Origin: G963662265 sp963668545
GTDB lineage: Bacteria; Spirochaetota; Spirochaetia; CADAEX01
DNA length: 64,000 bases
Assembly (NCBI GenBank): GCA_963668545.1
Contig: OY764868.1
Location: 1,302,001-1,366,000, forward strand
Reading direction: 5' to 3'
Positions 52,925-61,152 of this stretch are shown here, piece by piece (within the stretch, counting starts at the first letter, position 1; the number at the start of each line of letters is the position of its first letter). The position numbers and the translations under genes were made by a program. The notes under the pieces are model-generated. The model made no database searches. It had not been told where the DNA came from and saw only the letters and a program-made list of their open reading frames with translations.

Positions 52925-52953
52925 AAACTATTTATTTGTGATATAAATAGTTT
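52925..52953. repeat. AT-rich perfect inverted repeat after rnz
   Basis: AAACTATTTAT (52925-52935) and ATAAATAGTTT (52943-52953) are perfect 11-bp arms around TTGTGAT. It is followed by TATAT rather than a long T run, so it could be a weak terminator of rnz or an operator for the ABC exporter genes 140 bp downstream. Confidence 0.5.
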
Positions 52954-53092
52954 TATATGACATAAGCAACGGATAAAGATCAGGTATATTTAACTGAATC
53001 CTGACCTGAATCAGCACTGAAACAGTTGTTATATTTAAAAGAAAATTAATATTTTTTTGAATAAATTAAAAATAAAGGAGGGAAACTTATAT

Positions 53093-54025
53093 ATGATTAA
53101 TACTGATAGCGTAGTGAAAAAATACGGTAAAGTCAAAGCTGTTGACAATGTTACGATTAATATCGGTAAAGGTGAAATTGTCGGATTACTGGGCCCTAAC
53201 GGTGCAGGGAAAACAACAATAATGAAAATACTTACCGGTTACCATTTCCCATCAAGCGGAAGCGCATCAATAAACGGATACGATGTTTATGAAAATCCTC
53301 TCAAAGTAAAAGAATCGATAGGATATCTTCCTGAAATGGCGCCTCTTTATAATGAACTCAATGTTTATGAATATCTCTCTTTTATAGCAGATGTCAGAAA
53401 AATACCTGCGGACATTAAACTCAAGGAGATTGAAAGGGTCATAGCTGAATGCGGACTTGAAGCCGTTGTCTACAGGCAGATTGAAAAGCTTTCAAAGGGT
53501 TACCGGCAGCGTGTAGGGCTTGCTCAGGCAATTATTCATTCACCCGAGATACTTATCCTGGATGAGCCGACTACTGGTCTTGATCCGAACCAGATTATTG
53601 AAATAAGAAAGCTTATAAAAAAACTCGGAGAAAAGAAAACTGTTATACTTTCCACACATATTCTTCAGGAAGTTGAGGCTGTATGCAACAGGGTTCTTAT
53701 TCTCAACAAAGGTTCAATCGTTGCTGAAGGTACAGCTGATGAAATAAGAAAAGAACTTAAAGGTGATATCAGATTTTCACTTGAAATAAGGGCAAAGAGC
53801 TATGATGGAGCTGTAAAGTCACTTGAAAAAGTGAACAGTGTCAAGGAAATACTGAAATCTGAAGAAAATAACGGTATTATGGAACTGAAAGTGGCAGTAG
53901 AATCTGAAAAAGGGGGGGGAGAAGATATCTTTGACTGGGCAGTATCAGAAGGATATAAAATTCTCTCCATGGTTCCTGAAAAAGTAAGTCTTGAAGATAT
54001 TTTTATCAAGTTAACAAATCAGTAA
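53093..54025 (+). CDS. ABC exporter ATPase, GldA-like
   Basis: A 310-aa ABC ATPase. Walker A is GPNGAGKTT, the signature LSKGYRQRVGLAQA, Walker B LILDEPTTGLDPNQ, and STHILQEVEAV holds the switch His. The C-terminal extension (about 220-310) is DUF4162-like. It is paired with GldF- and GldG-like genes downstream. The start at 53093 follows AAGGAGGG; an upstream TTG (53057) would include that site in the coding region. It contains a G8 tract at 53912-53919. In Bacteroidetes GldAFG is tied to gliding; here the cargo is unknown. Confidence 0.9.
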   Translation: MINTDSVVKKYGKVKAVDNVTINIGKGEIVGLLGPNGAGKTTIMKILTGYHFPSSGSASINGYDVYENPLKVKESIGYLPEMAPLYNELNVYEYLSFIADVRKIPADIKLKEIERVIAECGLEAVVYRQIEKLSKGYRQRVGLAQAIIHSPEILILDEPTTGLDPNQIIEIRKLIKKLGEKKTVILSTHILQEVEAVCNRVLILNKGSIVAEGTADEIRKELKGDIRFSLEIRAKSYDGAVKSLEKVNSVKEILKSEENNGIMELKVAVESEKGGGEDIFDWAVSEGYKILSMVPEKVSLEDIFIKLTNQ

Positions 54026-54040
54026 AGCAGGAGTATTAAA

Positions 54041-54754
54041 GTGAATATATCCGGATTGATAAAAAAGGAATTAAAATCATATTTTAATTCACCTATTGCA
54101 TATATTGTAGTTTTATTTTTTGTAATGTTTTCAAATATATATTATTTTTTCTTTAACCAGTTTTTTGCACAGGATATTGCATCAATGAGATCATATTTTG
54201 CACTTATGCCTGTTCTTTTTGTAATCCTTATACCTTCAATAACAATGAGGAGCTGGGCGGAAGAAAAAAAACTGGGAACTGAAGAACTTCTCCTTACCCT
54301 GCCGATGCGTGACATTGATTTTGTTCTGGGAAAATTCTTCAGTTCTCTTATACTTCTGACAATCATGCTTATCCTCACAATGGCTGTACCAGTTACTATA
54401 AGTATCCTGGGTGATTTTGAAAACGGCCAGATCATTGGTGAATATTTCGGTACTCTTCTTCTTGGAGCTGCAGGACTTGCTGTCGGGCAGTTCATATCAT
54501 CTGTAACCTCAAACCAGATAAGTGCTTTTATTTTCAGTGTAATTGCCCTTCTGTTTATAACAATGATTGGAGAAGTAAGTCTGATTTTCAATCTTCCGGC
54601 CTGGATCGCTGATTTTTTCAGTTATCTTTCTTTTTCTTATCATTTTGAATCACTTAAGAAAGGGCTGCTGGATACTCGTGATTTGATATATTTTATAATT
54701 ATTACAATGTATTTTCTGTATCTGAATACAAAAGTAATTGAAATAAGGAAATAA
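54041..54754 (+). CDS. ABC-2 permease, GldF-like
   Basis: A 237-aa six-helix ABC-2 permease. The N-terminus MNISGLIKKELKSYFNSPIAYIVVLFF and the SMRSYFALMPVLFVILIPSITMRSWAEEKKLGTEELLLTLPM segment are typical of GldF and NosY-like permeases. It starts with GTG at 54041 after GCAGGAG. It forms the membrane channel with the ATPase gene 15 nt upstream. Gene order A-F-G matches the Bacteroidetes gliding cluster, but similar sets occur widely. Confidence 0.88.
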   Translation: MNISGLIKKELKSYFNSPIAYIVVLFFVMFSNIYYFFFNQFFAQDIASMRSYFALMPVLFVILIPSITMRSWAEEKKLGTEELLLTLPMRDIDFVLGKFFSSLILLTIMLILTMAVPVTISILGDFENGQIIGEYFGTLLLGAAGLAVGQFISSVTSNQISAFIFSVIALLFITMIGEVSLIFNLPAWIADFFSYLSFSYHFESLKKGLLDTRDLIYFIIITMYFLYLNTKVIEIRK

Positions 54755-54771
54755 GAGGGAGGAATTAAAAA

Positions 54772-56283
54772 TTGAACAATAAAATTAAACAGATAATTCT
54801 GCTGGTGCTTGTTTCCGCGCTTTTTATAGTTATCGGACTTAACAGTACAAGATTTTTTAAAAGAATTGACCTTACAGAAAACAAGTCTTTCACTATTTCA
54901 AAGATTACAAAGGATATTATCAGGACTGTTCCGGGGAATGTCCAGATTACATACTACCTGTCAGATAAAATAAAAAATATCACACCTGTAGCTTCCGAGA
55001 TAGAAGATCTTCTGTATGAATATTCAGCCAATTCAAGGGGACATGTCGCTGTAACTGTTTTGGATCCTCTTAAAACAAATACCGGGAAAAAAGCTGAAAC
55101 ACTTGGTATTCAGGCACAGCAGATAGAAGTATATGAGAAAAATGAACAGTCATTTGCTATGGTATATTCAGGAATTACAGTTCAGTATCTTGATCAGGTT
55201 GAAACAATACCTTTTATTCTGAGCCTGGAAACACTTGAATATGAGATAACATACAGAATCAGAAAGCTTGTTGAAAATATAAACAACAAAATAGGTATTA
55301 TAATCGGTGACAACAGAAAAACCATAGAAAACAGTTTCTCTTTTCTCGGAGACAAGCTTTCATCATCATTTGATATAGATCTGGTAGAACCTGGAAAAGA
55401 GATTACTGATGATTTTTCAGGCCTTATTCTTCTGGGCGGAAAGGACCTGACTGAAAGCGATCTGCTCTATATTGATGAATATATCATGCACGGAGGAAAG
55501 GTGCTGTTCTGTATTGACGGAGTAGAGGTTGAAATGACCAGGAACCTTGAAACTACAGTACTCGAGGATGCACCAATCTTTAAAATGCTGGAAAAATACG
55601 GTGTCAGGGTCAACAGGGACCTTGTAATTGATAAATATGCCAGAAGAATACCTCTTCGGGGCTCTTTCCCGATGCTGTATCCGGAATGGGTTTCTGTTGC
55701 TGCTGAAAATGTATCAAAAGAAAATCCGATAACAAGCAGATTTGCAGGGCTTGATCTTTTATGGGCAAGTTCAGTTGAGCTGACAGGTACTGACAGCAGT
55801 ATAGAAGCTGAAAAACTTCTCTCTTCATCAGATCAGGCATATTCCATCAATGAAAATGTTACTGCAAACCCCTATGAAGTAAACGGTATTGCATCAAGAG
55901 AAGACCTGGAAAGGGAAAAGCTTGATTTCGGTTTTGTTTTGAAGGGAAAATTTAAAAGCTTTTTTACTGAAAAGGAAAGTCCTGAAAACAGGATGATAGT
56001 GATCGGAGATTCTGATTTTGCTTCTGATGTGATCAGATATTCTGACAGTCCATTCAATATAATTTTTCTTGAAAATGCAATAGAATGGCTTGCTATTGAT
56101 GACTCTCTTCTGACAATAAAAACCAGGGATAAAAGGGATATGAGGCTCAATAAAATACAGATCCCGGAAAAAAAGGTTAAGGCAATACTTTTTGTTTATT
56201 TTGTAAATATCGTATTTATTCCTGTGGCAGTAGTTGCATTCGGGGTAATAAGATTCATCAGAAGAAAAAGAAAAGAATCTTAA
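54772..56283 (+). CDS. GldG-like ABC-associated protein
   Basis: A 503-aa protein with an N-terminal membrane helix (about 8-28), a long extracytoplasmic region and a C-terminal helix near 470-490. The N-terminus, with FKRIDLTENKSFTISKITKDIIRTV, is the well-known opening of GldG/ABC-type uncharacterised transport proteins. A middle region carries an IGIIIGDNRKT Rossmann-like segment. Start is TTG at 54772 after GAGGGAGG. The family function is unknown; it works with the permease and ATPase before it. Confidence 0.87.
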   Translation: MNNKIKQIILLVLVSALFIVIGLNSTRFFKRIDLTENKSFTISKITKDIIRTVPGNVQITYYLSDKIKNITPVASEIEDLLYEYSANSRGHVAVTVLDPLKTNTGKKAETLGIQAQQIEVYEKNEQSFAMVYSGITVQYLDQVETIPFILSLETLEYEITYRIRKLVENINNKIGIIIGDNRKTIENSFSFLGDKLSSSFDIDLVEPGKEITDDFSGLILLGGKDLTESDLLYIDEYIMHGGKVLFCIDGVEVEMTRNLETTVLEDAPIFKMLEKYGVRVNRDLVIDKYARRIPLRGSFPMLYPEWVSVAAENVSKENPITSRFAGLDLLWASSVELTGTDSSIEAEKLLSSSDQAYSINENVTANPYEVNGIASREDLEREKLDFGFVLKGKFKSFFTEKESPENRMIVIGDSDFASDVIRYSDSPFNIIFLENAIEWLAIDDSLLTIKTRDKRDMRLNKIQIPEKKVKAILFVYFVNIVFIPVAVVAFGVIRFIRRKRKES

Positions 56284-56306
56284 GAGTTGAAGCGGGGAAA
56301 ATAATT

Positions 56307-57248
56307 ATGACATATAAAAACAAAATATTATCATTATCTTCTGCAATTGCAGTACTGACAATAATTTTTATTCTCGGTGTTATATTTTCACCTGAGAGAG
56401 TCCAGGAAAAAAGATCAAGGGAAAAACTGTTTAACATTGATCTTATGGATACTGTGGGATATTTCAGGATTTCGACTAATGAAGGTTTTGCTGAATTGAA
56501 CAGGGAAAGCGGGATATGGATGGTTAAAGCAGAAAACAATGAATATCCTGTATCAGAATACAAGGTTGAAAACTTTTTTGATTCAATATTTAACCTAAAC
56601 AAGTTTCAGACTGTGGGCACAAATAAAGAACATTGGGAAAAATTTGACCTTACAGAAGATAAAGCAAGATATGTAATGCTGAAAAACAAAAAGGGAGAAG
56701 AACTTTTTACACTTTACATCGGAAAAAGCGGTCCTGCCGAAAGGGGAGAATATATCAGGAGTACAGGATCTGATGAAACATATCTGACAGACGGTACATT
56801 GAAAAGGTATTTCTACAAGGATATCAATTACTGGTGTCAGCTGAGAATATTACCAGATGATGTCGACAGTACAAGTATAACTTCAATGAATATAACTGCA
56901 GATGTTGATATTAAAGGTGATAACTTTAAAGGCGAACTCAAGCTTGTTAAGGAGAATGATGAAGGGAATTATGAATGGTATAATCCTGAAAATAATGAGA
57001 AATTTCAGAGAAGCAAAGCTGATACAATAGCAAATAACATCTCATCACTTGTTGCAGATAGCTACACGGAAGAAAGAATAACAAGGAAGGATGTAGTAAT
57101 ACAGATTGAAACAGAGAAGTACGGAAAACAGATAATAGATATACAGAAAAAAGATGACAATGAGTTTTATCTGAATATCAGGGGAGATAAATATACATTG
57201 GTTATTAACCAGTATAAGATTCACAGAGTGATAAGCAGGATAAACTGA
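56307..57248 (+). CDS. DUF4340 protein, partner of the Gld-type exporter
   Basis: A 313-aa protein with an N-terminal membrane helix (about 6-28) and a beta-rich extracytoplasmic domain with the DUF4340 pattern (FNLNKFQTVGTNKEHWEKFDLTEDKARYVMLKNKKGEELFTLYIGK). DUF4340 proteins are regularly encoded beside GldG. The ATG follows GGGGAA. It is the last gene of the four-gene cluster and ends before a bidirectional terminator. Confidence 0.85.
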   Translation: MTYKNKILSLSSAIAVLTIIFILGVIFSPERVQEKRSREKLFNIDLMDTVGYFRISTNEGFAELNRESGIWMVKAENNEYPVSEYKVENFFDSIFNLNKFQTVGTNKEHWEKFDLTEDKARYVMLKNKKGEELFTLYIGKSGPAERGEYIRSTGSDETYLTDGTLKRYFYKDINYWCQLRILPDDVDSTSITSMNITADVDIKGDNFKGELKLVKENDEGNYEWYNPENNEKFQRSKADTIANNISSLVADSYTEERITRKDVVIQIETEKYGKQIIDIQKKDDNEFYLNIRGDKYTLVINQYKIHRVISRIN

Positions 57249-57294
57249 TATAAAATCTTCGTTTTTGTGTTTGTTTTATGTATTAAGTTGGACA

Positions 57295-57330
57295 CAAAAT
57301 AACCCCCTTTTTCAAGGGGGTTTTATTTTG
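57295..57330. terminator. Bidirectional Rho-independent terminator
   Basis: CCCCCTT (57303-57309) pairs with AAGGGGG (57314-57320), flanked by AAAATAA on one side and TTTTATTTT on the other. The structure therefore ends in a T-rich tract on both strands. It serves the convergent DUF4340 and GGDEF-like genes. Confidence 0.92.
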
Positions 57331-58452
57331 TCAGCTGCTGAAATTCTTGGACGAGATATATTCCCTGTATTTTTCCGGATCAGATCTGAAAGCTATCAGG
57401 TTCCTCTCTGATTCTGTAAAAGCTTTATTTAAAGCACCTTCAGCTTCTTTTATCAGTATTGTGGGAGACAGTATCCTTTCATTTCTGGAACTTAACCCTG
57501 CCTTTAAATCAGAAACATTGAAAAGCTGTTCAAGCCTTGTAATAAATGAACTTATTTCAGAAATACCGCTTTCAAGTTCTTTATCCGGAAGGATGAGTGC
57601 CAGTCCGTTTTTACTGTATTCGAATGATAAATCAAGTGAAAAATAACTGTTTACTGCATCAATAAGAGTATTTTTAATGTGTTTGATATTAATGCTGCTT
57701 TTTTCAAAACTGATAATTGCAAAAGTTACATCCTGATCAAAAGAGGCTGCCTTTTCAAGTTCATATTTCAGTTTTTTCTCAAGGTATTCCTCCCAGAGAA
57801 GTTTATTTTCGACTGATTTGGATGAGTTATCTGATTTTTCTGCCTGATAATCTTCTGTATCAGTTTTGCTGTCAACTGTGTTAACAGAAATTATTTTTTT
57901 GTTTTTTTCCGGCAGATAGATGATAAAAATAATTGAGGAAATAATGAAAACAAGAAGAAAAATTATTGAAATTTTAATAATTCGTATAATTTCCGGGTCT
58001 GAAACAGTTTTGTATAGAATTTCAATATTATATGCATTGTTTCCGGGAATAATAAATGAATCACTTAAAACAGAGAAAGTGAAACCTGTATTAATATATT
58101 GCGGATAATCTATATTACCTGGAATATAAGAACTGGGAATATCTTTTACATATTTTCTGTTTTTAATATAGAGGTATTTTACTTTATTATCATTGTCTGA
58201 AATAACAAGTGAATATATCCTGCTGTTATCATTGAAAACTTTTTTTACACGGTTTTTAAAAAGGTCTGAACTGAATGACCCTTCTGCCAGATATACAGTT
58301 GTCAGGTCTGTTTTTAGCTTATTTATTGCAGCTGATCCGTTTTTTGAATTATTCTTATAAACAGCTGCAAGATAAATTCCTGCTGTTAAAGTTATCAGAA
58401 GAAGTACTGACAGGCTTAATAGCAGATATGTTTTAAATAATTTATTTTTCAT
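57331..58452 (-). CDS. Membrane protein with degenerate GGDEF domain
   Basis: A 373-aa protein with helix 1 at about 8-30, an extracytoplasmic domain of about 125 residues, helix 2 at about 159-179, an Asp/Ser-rich linker and a C-terminal domain (about 215-373). The last domain has the GGDEF fold order. The signature position reads KNGLALILP (281-289) instead of GGDEFAIL, and the C-terminal block LSPTILIKEAEGALNKAFTESERNLIAF corresponds to the AD.ALY.AK..GRN element. The A-site residues are missing, so synthesis of c-di-GMP is unlikely; it may be a receptor or scaffold. It is a monocistronic gene. Confidence 0.75.
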   Translation of the reverse strand: MKNKLFKTYLLLSLSVLLLITLTAGIYLAAVYKNNSKNGSAAINKLKTDLTTVYLAEGSFSSDLFKNRVKKVFNDNSRIYSLVISDNDNKVKYLYIKNRKYVKDIPSSYIPGNIDYPQYINTGFTFSVLSDSFIIPGNNAYNIEILYKTVSDPEIIRIIKISIIFLLVFIISSIIFIIYLPEKNKKIISVNTVDSKTDTEDYQAEKSDNSSKSVENKLLWEEYLEKKLKYELEKAASFDQDVTFAIISFEKSSINIKHIKNTLIDAVNSYFSLDLSFEYSKNGLALILPDKELESGISEISSFITRLEQLFNVSDLKAGLSSRNERILSPTILIKEAEGALNKAFTESERNLIAFRSDPEKYREYISSKNFSS

Positions 58453-58584
58453 AAGTTTATTATTACCTATAATCGATAATATGTGAATACTTTTTTTATT
58501 ATGTAAAAATATATATTTTAATTGTAAAATACAGGAATAATATTAATAAATGTTTGTGAAAATTAAATAAAGATTCAAAAACAG

Positions 58585-58614
58585 TTGGTTATCGGACAGG
58601 AATTAAAATATAAT
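58585..58614 (+). promoter_or_regulatory. Promoter of the Memo-family gene
   Basis: TTGGTT (58585-58590), 18 nt, perfect TATAAT (58609-58614), then six bases TATTAT to the ATG at 58621. The predicted start coincides with the first base of the start codon. Confidence 0.65.
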
Positions 58615-58620
58615 TATTAT

Positions 58621-59451
58621 ATGAAGGATACTGTTAGAAAAAGAAGACTTCCCGAAGGATGGTACCCGGACACTGAGAATGCTGTAAATACAAGTATAGA
58701 AAAATGGGAAGAAAAAAAACAGGGTCAAAAAGGTAAATCAGTTATAGTACCGCATGCAGGATGGTATTTCTCCGGTAAAATTGCAGCAAATACAATAAAG
58801 CTGCTGTCTGAGGAATCTGATATTATTGTTATTGCAGGCGGGCATCTGGGCAGTAATGATTCAGTCCTGATAGCAGACGAAGCTTATTTTGAAACACCTC
58901 TGGGAGAAATAAAGAATTCAGTACAGCTGCTTGAAAAATTACTGGATTCTGAAATAGTAAAACCTGACAGGGTGCCTGACAACACTGTGGAAATACAGCT
59001 CCCATTTGTGAAAAAATATTTCCCTGAAACAGAAATTATATGGATAAGAATACCCCCGGAATATGAAAAAGTAAGAAAAATATCATCAATACTGACTGAG
59101 TACAAAAACAGAAGCGGGAAAAAAATAACTGTTGCGGGTTCAACTGATCTCACACATTATGGTATAAACTACGGATTTATGAACCACGGAACCGGCGAAA
59201 AAGCATTATCATGGGTAAAAAATGTAAATGACAGAAATTATATTGATATGCTGCTTCAGTACAGGATAGAAGAATCAATTGAATATGCCTTGACGGAACG
59301 ATCAGCCTGTTCTGCAGGAGGAGCTGCACTTGCTGCAGTTTTTGCGGAAGAAGAAGGGTGTACAGAATCCGAACTTCTTTATTATTATACCAGTAATGAT
59401 ATTTATCCGTCTGATTCATTTGTGGGATATGCCGGAATAATATATTTCTGA
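58621..59451 (+). CDS. Memo-like protein (AmmeMemoRadiSam system protein B)
   Basis: A 276-aa MEMO1/MemO-family protein. Conserved elements: VPHAGWYFSGKIAANT (the PHAGYxYSG motif with His), IAGGHLGSNDS, TDLTHYG and SACSAGGAAL. The family folds like nonheme-iron extradiol dioxygenases. Bacterial members usually occur with an AMMECR1 protein and a radical SAM enzyme, neither of which is in the window. The ATG at 58621 is chosen because the -10 box ends six nt before it. A TTG at 58585 would give 288 aa but falls in the -35 box. Confidence 0.82.
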   Translation: MKDTVRKRRLPEGWYPDTENAVNTSIEKWEEKKQGQKGKSVIVPHAGWYFSGKIAANTIKLLSEESDIIVIAGGHLGSNDSVLIADEAYFETPLGEIKNSVQLLEKLLDSEIVKPDRVPDNTVEIQLPFVKKYFPETEIIWIRIPPEYEKVRKISSILTEYKNRSGKKITVAGSTDLTHYGINYGFMNHGTGEKALSWVKNVNDRNYIDMLLQYRIEESIEYALTERSACSAGGAALAAVFAEEEGCTESELLYYYTSNDIYPSDSFVGYAGIIYF

Positions 59452-59493
59452 ATTATTGTCCGGAAACTGAATGTTAAATAATGATACATCTGT

Positions 59494-61152
59494 TCAGATA
59501 TATTTATCAATTTCTTTTATACACCATGTTCTGCTTTCTTCCAGTATATCGGAAATACTCAGTTTGATATCTTTATGATCTTTTCGGAAAGAAGCACAAA
59601 CCGGAAATACAGTTGTCCAGAGTTCTTTTTCCTTTTTGCTTAAAGACTGATAATAGTTTTTAAAACTGAATTCCGGTTTTGGAAGTTTTTTGAGTTTTTG
59701 TGAATATTCCCTGAGAAAAACATCCCATGACGAGGAAGCTGATCCGGATGAAAAGAAAACACGATTATTTGTTCTTAAATATTCGGCTTTTCCGGAATGT
59801 TCATCAAAAGAGGGAGTGAAACTGAGATTTCTTGGAGATCCAGGTTCTGTATATGTATTGAGATTGTTTATTCTGATATATTCTGAAAGCTGATTATAAT
59901 ATGAATCAAGTTTTGTATTTGTATAGGTTTCCGAATTTATATTTGAAAAAACGAATGAGTAGATACTTGATTCGCATGACTTGTATCTTGATTCATTTTT
60001 CATGAAATATTTATAAATAAGGCTGTTTTTTGCATAAGGTTTGCCTTTCGGATATGAATAATCAATTCCGTAAAGATAAATATCTTTTGCTCCCAGATTT
60101 TTTGCAAGAGAAACAGCGGAATGTCCTACATTTCCTCCCGAAGTATCAATTACCGGAAAATATTTCCAGTATGTTGCCAGATATCTGGAAAAAGGATGGC
60201 CGGAAGAGAAAAAAGAGCGGTTGCTGAATTTCCTTGACAGGTGTGGGGGGGAAGAAAGATCAAGTATGACAGGTATTCCAGAGAGATGTTCGAGGCCCAT
60301 GAAATGGTTGTATGTTATCTGCTGGCAGTCAATAGATATTATTATATCCGGAGTTAAAGAAACATCTGTAAGATACGGAAGAACAGTATCAGTGGCAATA
60401 AGAATACTGTTTTTTCTTCTTTCTGCTAAGGTACCAAGATGGTTTTCAATTGAAGGGCCCGCTCCTGCAATGATAATGCTTTTCGCTGGCGGTATGGGTT
60501 TTGAATATCCTTCAGCATAACAGAGGTTTTTCAGAGTATTTTTAAACCAGAGTTTACCGAATTGTGCCTGACTGGCAAAATCATCATAGACTGAATCAAG
60601 AATACTTTTTATATCCTTAAAGATATTTTCAAAAAATTGAGGTTCTGTTTTAACCCTGTTCTTAAGCTGTACAATGCTCAGATTTCCGTAAATTGCAGGA
60701 TTGTATTTATCTGCCAGTTTTTGTTTCAGGCTGGCAAAGTCAGGATTAATTATAAAATCTGTTTTCCTGTCTGCAAAAATTCTTGTCAGGTCTATTTCTT
60801 CAATTATTTTTCTGAAAACACTTTTATCAGTTTCAACAATCAATATATGATGAATATCAGGGTCCTTTAAGTAGGGAAGAATATGATACCCCCCGCCGAG
60901 GCCGAATATTATTACAAACCCGCTTTCATTTTTTGCAGAAATATAGAGTTTTTCCCCCTCCCTGACAGGATTATATAGTGAATGAAGCTGCAGAATGCTG
61001 TTATCATTTTTTATCATTGGAACAGGAGAACTGTCTCTGGAAAGAGTAATTTCACAACTGTCAGTGGATGAAACCTGGCTTATGCTGAATGCGAGTTCAG
61101 GATCAATTGATGAAAGAGATATAATGTTCTGCTGAAAAACTGAATTATTCAT
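59494..61152 (-). CDS. Maf/DUF115 family protein, probable glycosyltransferase (first)
   Basis: A 552-aa protein of the motility-accessory-factor (Maf) / 6-hydroxymethylpterin diphosphokinase MptE-like family. The central DUF115 domain shows IIAGAGPSIENHLGTLAER, LIATDTVLPYLTDVSLTPDIIISID and GGNVGHSAVSLAKNLGAKDIYLYGIDYSYPKG. The N-terminal part with FVIIFGLGGGYHILPYL is also found in long Maf proteins. Maf enzymes attach nonulosonic acids to flagellin in other bacteria. A nonulosonic-acid pathway is not visible here, so the substrate is open. Its start overlaps the gene above by 8 nt. Confidence 0.78.
   Translation of the reverse strand: MNNSVFQQNIISLSSIDPELAFSISQVSSTDSCEITLSRDSSPVPMIKNDNSILQLHSLYNPVREGEKLYISAKNESGFVIIFGLGGGYHILPYLKDPDIHHILIVETDKSVFRKIIEEIDLTRIFADRKTDFIINPDFASLKQKLADKYNPAIYGNLSIVQLKNRVKTEPQFFENIFKDIKSILDSVYDDFASQAQFGKLWFKNTLKNLCYAEGYSKPIPPAKSIIIAGAGPSIENHLGTLAERRKNSILIATDTVLPYLTDVSLTPDIIISIDCQQITYNHFMGLEHLSGIPVILDLSSPPHLSRKFSNRSFFSSGHPFSRYLATYWKYFPVIDTSGGNVGHSAVSLAKNLGAKDIYLYGIDYSYPKGKPYAKNSLIYKYFMKNESRYKSCESSIYSFVFSNINSETYTNTKLDSYYNQLSEYIRINNLNTYTEPGSPRNLSFTPSFDEHSGKAEYLRTNNRVFFSSGSASSSWDVFLREYSQKLKKLPKPEFSFKNYYQSLSKKEKELWTTVFPVCASFRKDHKDIKLSISDILEESRTWCIKEIDKYI

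Noticed and set aside
58585..58620. N-terminal extension of the Memo-family protein from the TTG at 58585
   Set aside because: The TTG lies in the predicted -35 box, and the family alignment starts near RLPEGWYP just after the ATG at 58621.
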